Origin: Hoyosella sp. YIM 151337
GTDB lineage: Bacteria > Actinomycetota > Actinomycetes > Mycobacteriales > Mycobacteriaceae
DNA length: 64,000 bases
Direction: 5' to 3'
Assembly (NCBI RefSeq): GCF_026041215.1
Contig: NZ_JAPEIQ010000030.1
Span: 186,001 to 250,000 of the forward strand
Below the pieces are notes generated by a model, which made no database searches, was not told the origin of the DNA, and was given only the letters and a program-made list of their open reading frames with translations. The position numbers and the translations under genes were made by a program. Position 1 is the first letter of the stretch; each line of letters starts with the position of its first letter. Shown piece after piece: positions 59,594 to 64,000 of this stretch.

Positions 59594-60664
59594 TTATGCC
59601 TGCGGCACAATGTTCGAGGCAGCGGTTCGCTCACTATTCATGACTGTTTCGCCGTGACGGTCGATCGTGATGCGAGTTGTGTATTCGTTGCTTGTGCTGA
59701 GTATGGTCGCTACCGTTTCGCGGCCGACTGGGAGTACCCGCGCTGTCACGCGGCCCTCCCTGGCATTGTCGAGGGTGCTGCTGATCGTGCCGCGAACTCG
59801 GGACACCGTCTCAGTGCTGGCGCCCGATAGTCCGCCGTCATCGAGTAGCACCACGTCGACACCGCGCCGCCGCGCGTCCTTCGCAGAGCGCTGTATCGGT
59901 GAAACGGCCAGGCTGCGGGCACGCAAGGAGTCGCGTAACTGCCCTTCGATCAGTCTGCACTCTTCACGTTCCGCTGCACTCAATGGCTCCCCTGACGCGA
60001 TGCGCTCAAGGAGCGGGCGGACCAAGTCATCGAGGCGCTGCAGGCGCTGATCACGTTCTTCCAGGATCGCGGTGGTGGACGCTTGTTCGGCGGCACGCTG
60101 GAGAGCCCCTTCCTGAAGCGCGAAAATCGTGCGTGCGACTGGCCGCATAGTGAACGCGAGAATCGTCGCTAGAAGGAGCAGATTCGCAGAGAAGATTGTC
60201 CGCCAGAAGCCAAAATCGAAGCCCTCGCCGTGATGGACGCCCCACCACGTGAGCACCGCCGCCATCGACCCCATGCTGAGCCAGGCCAGCAGGATCCGTC
60301 CGCGCAGCGCCGTGAAGCAAATTATGAAGGTCACTGCGTTGACGTACCAGGTTGCACTAGAGCGAAGCTCGCCGGGCTCAATCTGTACCGAATACAGCAC
60401 CGCAAACACGGGCCCGATCGCGCTCAGTGCCAGTGCGACGCTGAGCGGCAGCGGGTCGCTTTTCGCGAAGACAAGCGCGAAACCACCAGCCGCGATCGAA
60501 ACAATGGCCAGTGCGGCAACGATGGGATAAGGCAGGATCTCCGAGTTTCGAACTGCGACCACGACGTATGCTGCAACCACGAAAACGACAACGGTCCACG
60601 CGGCGGAACTGCGCAGGCCGAGGATCGCGGGAATATCGCGGTGCCGGAAAGGGTCGTCAATCAT
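59594..60664 (-). CDS. Membrane protein with degenerate sensor-kinase C-terminus
   Basis: From the ATG at 60664 (GGAG seven bases upstream) it has 356 residues: about six membrane segments (15-175), a coiled segment (about 185-225, with EERDQRLQRLDDLVRPLLERIASGEPL) and a C-terminal domain that shows neither the phospho-histidine nor the N/G boxes of an ATPase. It overlaps the end of the sensor-kinase gene by eight bases. It is perhaps a signalling partner that lost catalysis. Actinobacterial proteins of this look are usually annotated as hypothetical. Confidence 0.7.
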   Translation of the reverse strand: MIDDPFRHRDIPAILGLRSSAAWTVVVFVVAAYVVVAVRNSEILPYPIVAALAIVSIAAGGFALVFAKSDPLPLSVALALSAIGPVFAVLYSVQIEPGELRSSATWYVNAVTFIICFTALRGRILLAWLSMGSMAAVLTWWGVHHGEGFDFGFWRTIFSANLLLLATILAFTMRPVARTIFALQEGALQRAAEQASTTAILEERDQRLQRLDDLVRPLLERIASGEPLSAAEREECRLIEGQLRDSLRARSLAVSPIQRSAKDARRRGVDVVLLDDGGLSGASTETVSRVRGTISSTLDNAREGRVTARVLPVGRETVATILSTSNEYTTRITIDRHGETVMNSERTAASNIVPQA

Positions 60665-61895
60665 CGCTGCTCCGCCACTGCAGCGTGATGTTCGTTCCGC
60701 CACCGGGCGTGCTCTCCACCCGCGCCGTTCCACCGGTGACACGGTCCATTCTCCCCCGGATGCTCACCGTGAGGCCCAACCGGTCAGCAGGCACGGAGCG
60801 TGGATCGAAGCCTCTTCCGTTGTCATGTACAGTCACCCGCACCCGTTCTGGAAAAACCGAGATCACTACCCAGCGATCGGTCTGGCGCCCTGGCACATCA
60901 GCATGGCGCAGGCTGTTCGTAAGCGCTTCCGCCAGGCCTGCACCGATAGCGCGCACGACCTCAGCCGGAACGGTGAACGTTTCAGTGTCTCGAGGGGCAT
61001 CCACCGACACGGGCGTGTCTTCGGAAATATCGGTGGCCGCAGACCGCAGATACGCGATCGCCTCCGAGCCGCGGAATGGCTGAGCTGATTCGAGACCAGC
61101 ACGGAGGCGGTCGATGTGGTCAAGGGTGCGCCGTGATTGGCGCGCGAGGATCACCGTATCACCGCCCTGTGACGCATTGAGCAGCGTCGAGATGACGCCA
61201 TCATGGATCAGGCCGTCGATTCGTTCACGTTCCTGGTTACGCGCCGCAGCGGCCGCTGCTTTGGCGGCCCGGGCCTGGGCGCTCGCCTTGATTTCGTCAA
61301 GGCGGCTGCCCGTGTTAAGTCCGATCATGGCCATCGACACGAACACCGTGGCGGCAGTGGCGGCCATAGCTATGTCTTCGAAGACGATTCCCCAGTCGAT
61401 GCCGGCGCCACCGTATGCGTTGAGCAAGACGCTGCCAGCGGGGACGAGTGCGAGGTATGGCAGCGCGATGCGCGGCGCCCAGGCAATGGCGGACACCGTG
61501 GCGGCAACCGCATTGACCGACCACAGCCAGGAGCCGAAATCGTCGATCGGCGGGCCGGAATACGCGAGCGGCCACGTGACCATCGCCAGGACGTAACCGA
61601 TTGAGTGCACGCGCAGGACGGCACAGAGGAACCGCTCGGGCGCGAAATATGCTGTAACAGCGAGTATCAGAGCCGTCGCGAACACGGCTGCGAGGGCTGG
61701 GATGCTCCACCATAATGGCAGTAGTTCGGTCTCACGGGCCACACGGGCATGATTGAGGGCGCCCAGGCTAACCCCGGCAATCCCGACAACCAGCGCGAAC
61801 GTGCGGAACACCTTGTTGTAGGCCGCGCGCGCTGCGGGGTAGTCGCCGTCAGGTGTGCGGCCACTCGAGGGGCGGCTGAGTACCGCGGTCGACAC
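60657..61895 (-). CDS. Sensor histidine kinase, NarL/DesK type
   Basis: A 412-residue membrane kinase: five to six membrane segments (about 29-194), a coiled linker, a HisKA_3-type helix with RNQERERIDGLIHDGVISTLLNA (phospho-His in IHD) and a GHKL ATPase with EALTNSLRHA (N box), DNGRGFDP (G1) and RLGLTVSIRGRM. The start is GTG 61895 with AGGGGG five bases upstream, nine bases after the response regulator. Signal unknown. Confidence 0.9.
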   Translation of the reverse strand: MSTAVLSRPSSGRTPDGDYPAARAAYNKVFRTFALVVGIAGVSLGALNHARVARETELLPLWWSIPALAAVFATALILAVTAYFAPERFLCAVLRVHSIGYVLAMVTWPLAYSGPPIDDFGSWLWSVNAVAATVSAIAWAPRIALPYLALVPAGSVLLNAYGGAGIDWGIVFEDIAMAATAATVFVSMAMIGLNTGSRLDEIKASAQARAAKAAAAAARNQERERIDGLIHDGVISTLLNASQGGDTVILARQSRRTLDHIDRLRAGLESAQPFRGSEAIAYLRSAATDISEDTPVSVDAPRDTETFTVPAEVVRAIGAGLAEALTNSLRHADVPGRQTDRWVVISVFPERVRVTVHDNGRGFDPRSVPADRLGLTVSIRGRMDRVTGGTARVESTPGGGTNITLQWRSSDD

Positions 61896-61904
61896 TGTGG
61901 CCCC

Positions 61905-62594
61905 CTAGGAATCGGGGTGCTCTGGCACGGGGAGCCAGCCGTCTTCGACCGCCCTCTTGAATAGATCGGTTTTCGTGGGTGCGGGGCGACCGGCCTCCGC
62001 GTATTTTTGGCGGATGCGCGCCAGATAGTCGTAGACGGTTTGTTCCGCCAGGCCTGTGAGGTGCGCGACGCGAGTTGCCTTCTCGCCGGAGGCATACAGA
62101 GCGAGGACTTCTTGCTGACGCGGGCTCAAGCCAACGTCAGGTAAGCGCGGATCGCCGTCGATTGCTGCCGCCCAGTCGGTGGTCACGACTTGTCCGCCTG
62201 CAGCGGCACAACGGATCGCATCAACAACAGCTGCTGCAGGCTCGGATTTCCGTACCACGCCAAGCACCCCCGCCCGCGCGGCGGAACGAACCAGGTACGG
62301 GTTTTCTGCCCCGGTAAACGCCAGGACCTTGAGTCCGCGTTCATGAAGGCTGCTCACGTTACTCTTGGGCGACGAGCCATCACCAAGCCGCAAATCAAGA
62401 ACGACGAGATCGAGATCGTGTGGCTCCTCTAGCAAGTCCTGCACGGTGCGTGCGGCCGCGACCAGATTGAGGTCGGGGTAGTCGGCCAAAATCGTTGCAA
62501 GCCCAATTGCCACAGACTCGTGATCCTCCACAAGCCCGATTCGTCGAGGCTCGGGCCGACCCTCCTCGGGTGCATCTTCAGAAATCGCCGACAT
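61905..62594 (-). CDS. Response regulator, NarL type
   Basis: A 229-residue regulator: receiver domain with DH (VEDHES), phospho-acceptor in VVLDLRLGDG, Thr in AFTGA and Lys in VVRKSEP, then a LuxR helix-turn-helix (LSPRQQEVLALYASGEKATRVAHLTGLAEQTVYDYLARIRQKY). ATG 62594 is five bases after GGAGG. It is first in the operon regulator-kinase-degenerate kinase. Confidence 0.92.
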   Translation of the reverse strand: MSAISEDAPEEGRPEPRRIGLVEDHESVAIGLATILADYPDLNLVAAARTVQDLLEEPHDLDLVVLDLRLGDGSSPKSNVSSLHERGLKVLAFTGAENPYLVRSAARAGVLGVVRKSEPAAAVVDAIRCAAAGGQVVTTDWAAAIDGDPRLPDVGLSPRQQEVLALYASGEKATRVAHLTGLAEQTVYDYLARIRQKYAEAGRPAPTKTDLFKRAVEDGWLPVPEHPDS

Positions 62595-62676
62595 CATTAC
62601 CTCCCGCTGCGCCGCACGCAACGCCTCCCACAGTCATTCAAACAAACGATGGTACTACGTTGCAAAGCGCGAAGGA

Positions 62677-64000
62677 TCAGGTATTTCGGACGGGGCTATA
62701 CGAGTTAAGCGGATTCTCCGCGGGGACGTTGGGCCTTTTTTCGTCGGGAACGTAAGACGCGCGCAGGAAGAAGGCGAAGAATAGCACGAGACCCGCCGCC
62801 CGGCCCCAAACTCCGACCTGGGTGATGAGTTCAGATCCTCCGGCCGGATCGATCCCCGCGCCGAGGTCGTAGAAATACCGGAATACGCCGATTCCGACCG
62901 CAATATCTGCCAGCAGATACGCACCGATGAGTTGCCACGGCACGCGGAGCAGGATGAAGAAGGGGATGAGCCACAGGGCGAACTGCGGAGAGTGCACCTT
63001 ATGGAACAGCAGGAAACCGCACAGCATAGCGCCTGATACGCCGACCCAGGGGAAGGTGCCGCTGCGCCGGTATATCCACCAGCCCACCGCAGTCGCGACG
63101 GCAAACGAAGCGAGTATCAGCGCCGGCGACAGCATGTCCACGATGGCGTCGTATTCGGTGACGTCATCGATTCGCGGACGCAGACCCCAGTACCAAATTG
63201 AATTGGTGGTGATGTCCGCCCTGCGAAGTGATTGAAATTCGAATGATGCGCGCCATCCTTCGAAACCGGCTAGCGCGAATGGTGCATTTATCGCCAGGAC
63301 AGTCGAGACGGCCGCGCCAGCCACGGCGAAAGCGCCACGAAAGTCCCAGTGGCCGTTTCGTTTCTTGCCCTCTGTGAGGACGTAAAGTGCCAACGGCAGA
63401 ACGAAAATTCCGGGATACAATTTCAGGCACGTGCCAATTCCCAGCAACACCGCACCTGCGACACCGCGTGTGCGAATACTCCACGACTGCGCCATCGTCA
63501 CGACAAAAATCGCGGCAACTGCGGTGAACACCACCGGTAGTTCCCAGTTGTGGAAGCCGTACAGAATGAGCGCCGGCGTAGCCACGAAGAGAAGGACGCG
63601 ATGTCCGCCGAGTTTCGCAAGCATCCATGCTGTGGCGAGCGCGAACGGGCTCAGCAGCAGCGCTGAGTAGAAGAGAAACTCCGCGTCGTTCGACGCCGGG
63701 ATCGCGCCGAGCCACATCAGGACTCCGGATAACACGGGGTACTCAACGGTGCCGCCAAACAGGTGTCCGTCCGGTGAGATACCTCCGTGGATGAACGGGA
63801 AGACGTGGCGATCGATGTCCCGCCCCAGCCAGAGAAGCTGGATGTCGGAGTAGCACACGATCTGGTTTTTGTAGATATCGAAGTTCTCGCTGCGTCCGTA
63901 GTCGCTGAAGACCGGACCTGTGCAGCGCGCCTTATTCAGGTAGGCCAGCACCAAGGAGAAGGCGGCCAGCACCACCGCGATCAACGGTAGGTGCCTGCGC
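62677..64000 (-). CDS. GT87-like membrane glycosyltransferase, N-terminus cut by window edge
   Basis: At least 440 residues with about ten membrane segments. Its YPVLSGVLMWLGA, LLGIGTCLKLYPGIFVLPLALYVL and LLFHKVHSPQFALWLIPFFILL match the group of the GT87 gene at 54660, so the two are paralogues. The frame is open to the right edge and the N-terminus is not included. It lies upstream of, and in the same direction as, the response-regulator operon. The sugar donor and acceptor are unknown. Confidence 0.85.
   Translation of the reverse strand, partial: RRHLPLIAVVLAAFSLVLAYLNKARCTGPVFSDYGRSENFDIYKNQIVCYSDIQLLWLGRDIDRHVFPFIHGGISPDGHLFGGTVEYPVLSGVLMWLGAIPASNDAEFLFYSALLLSPFALATAWMLAKLGGHRVLLFVATPALILYGFHNWELPVVFTAVAAIFVVTMAQSWSIRTRGVAGAVLLGIGTCLKLYPGIFVLPLALYVLTEGKKRNGHWDFRGAFAVAGAAVSTVLAINAPFALAGFEGWRASFEFQSLRRADITTNSIWYWGLRPRIDDVTEYDAIVDMLSPALILASFAVATAVGWWIYRRSGTFPWVGVSGAMLCGFLLFHKVHSPQFALWLIPFFILLRVPWQLIGAYLLADIAVGIGVFRYFYDLGAGIDPAGGSELITQVGVWGRAAGLVLFFAFFLRASYVPDEKRPNVPAENPLNSYSPVRNT

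Overview
The window is the chromosomal replication-origin region of a mycolic-acid-type actinobacterium (order Mycobacteriales). The gene order from gyrB through dnaA and rpmH to parAB, cwlM, trxAB, sigM, murJ, mutT4 and pcnA matches the M. tuberculosis Rv3907c-Rv0005 order as I remember it. High-GC codon use, many GTG starts, a MurJ-pseudokinase fusion, CwlM, a lysine 6-aminotransferase and an LpqY/SugAB-type trehalose importer fit this group. The GC content and the gene neighbourhood do not look like Mycobacterium itself; a Hoyosella-, Dietzia- or Rhodococcus-like organism is plausible, but the genus cannot be fixed from sequence reading alone.

Layout. 42-7480 (minus): gyrB, a DUF721/DciA-like gene, recF, dnaN, the oriC region with DnaA boxes, and dnaA. 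8019-13609 (plus): rpmH, rnpA, yidD, yidC, jag, rsmG, parA and parB, with three parS sites spread over rsmG, parA and parB. 13893-27139: an Rv3916c-like gene, then a minus-strand block read from right to left as mutT4, a DUF6049 gene, the murJ-pseudokinase fusion, sigM, its anti-sigma gene, a TetR regulator, trxB, trxA and cwlM. pcnA lies at 27315.

28791-37125: an MFS exporter, YqgE, lysine aminotransferase, a bile-acid-type symporter, an SdpI-like protein and leuS. 37211-40999: small secreted proteins, an SDR and a PhoX-type Tat phosphatase. 41322-44759: an LpqY-SugA-SugB importer without a SugC ATPase, followed by a 68-residue membrane protein. 44811-57118: a hydrolase, an F420-type oxidoreductase, a Na+/H+ antiporter, ino1 with a PadR regulator, a small lipoprotein, a DUF5318 gene, ponA, a GT87 mannosyltransferase-like gene and a secreted hydrolase-fold protein. 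The MFS-to-ponA part resembles the M. tuberculosis Rv0037c-Rv0051 block, which lies on the other side of dnaA there.

57185-64000: proline dehydrogenase, then a compact signalling cluster: a response regulator, a sensor kinase and a degenerate kinase in one minus-strand operon, plus two further LuxR-type proteins, one with a broken receiver domain and one with no receiver. A second GT87-like membrane protein runs off the right edge.

The window combines replication initiation and segregation (dnaA, dnaN, recF, gyrB, parAB/parS), membrane insertion and RNA processing (yidC, rnpA, jag, rsmG) and cell-wall building and its control (cwlM, murJ, ponA, sigM). No tRNA, rRNA, CRISPR array, insertion sequence or prophage was recognised.
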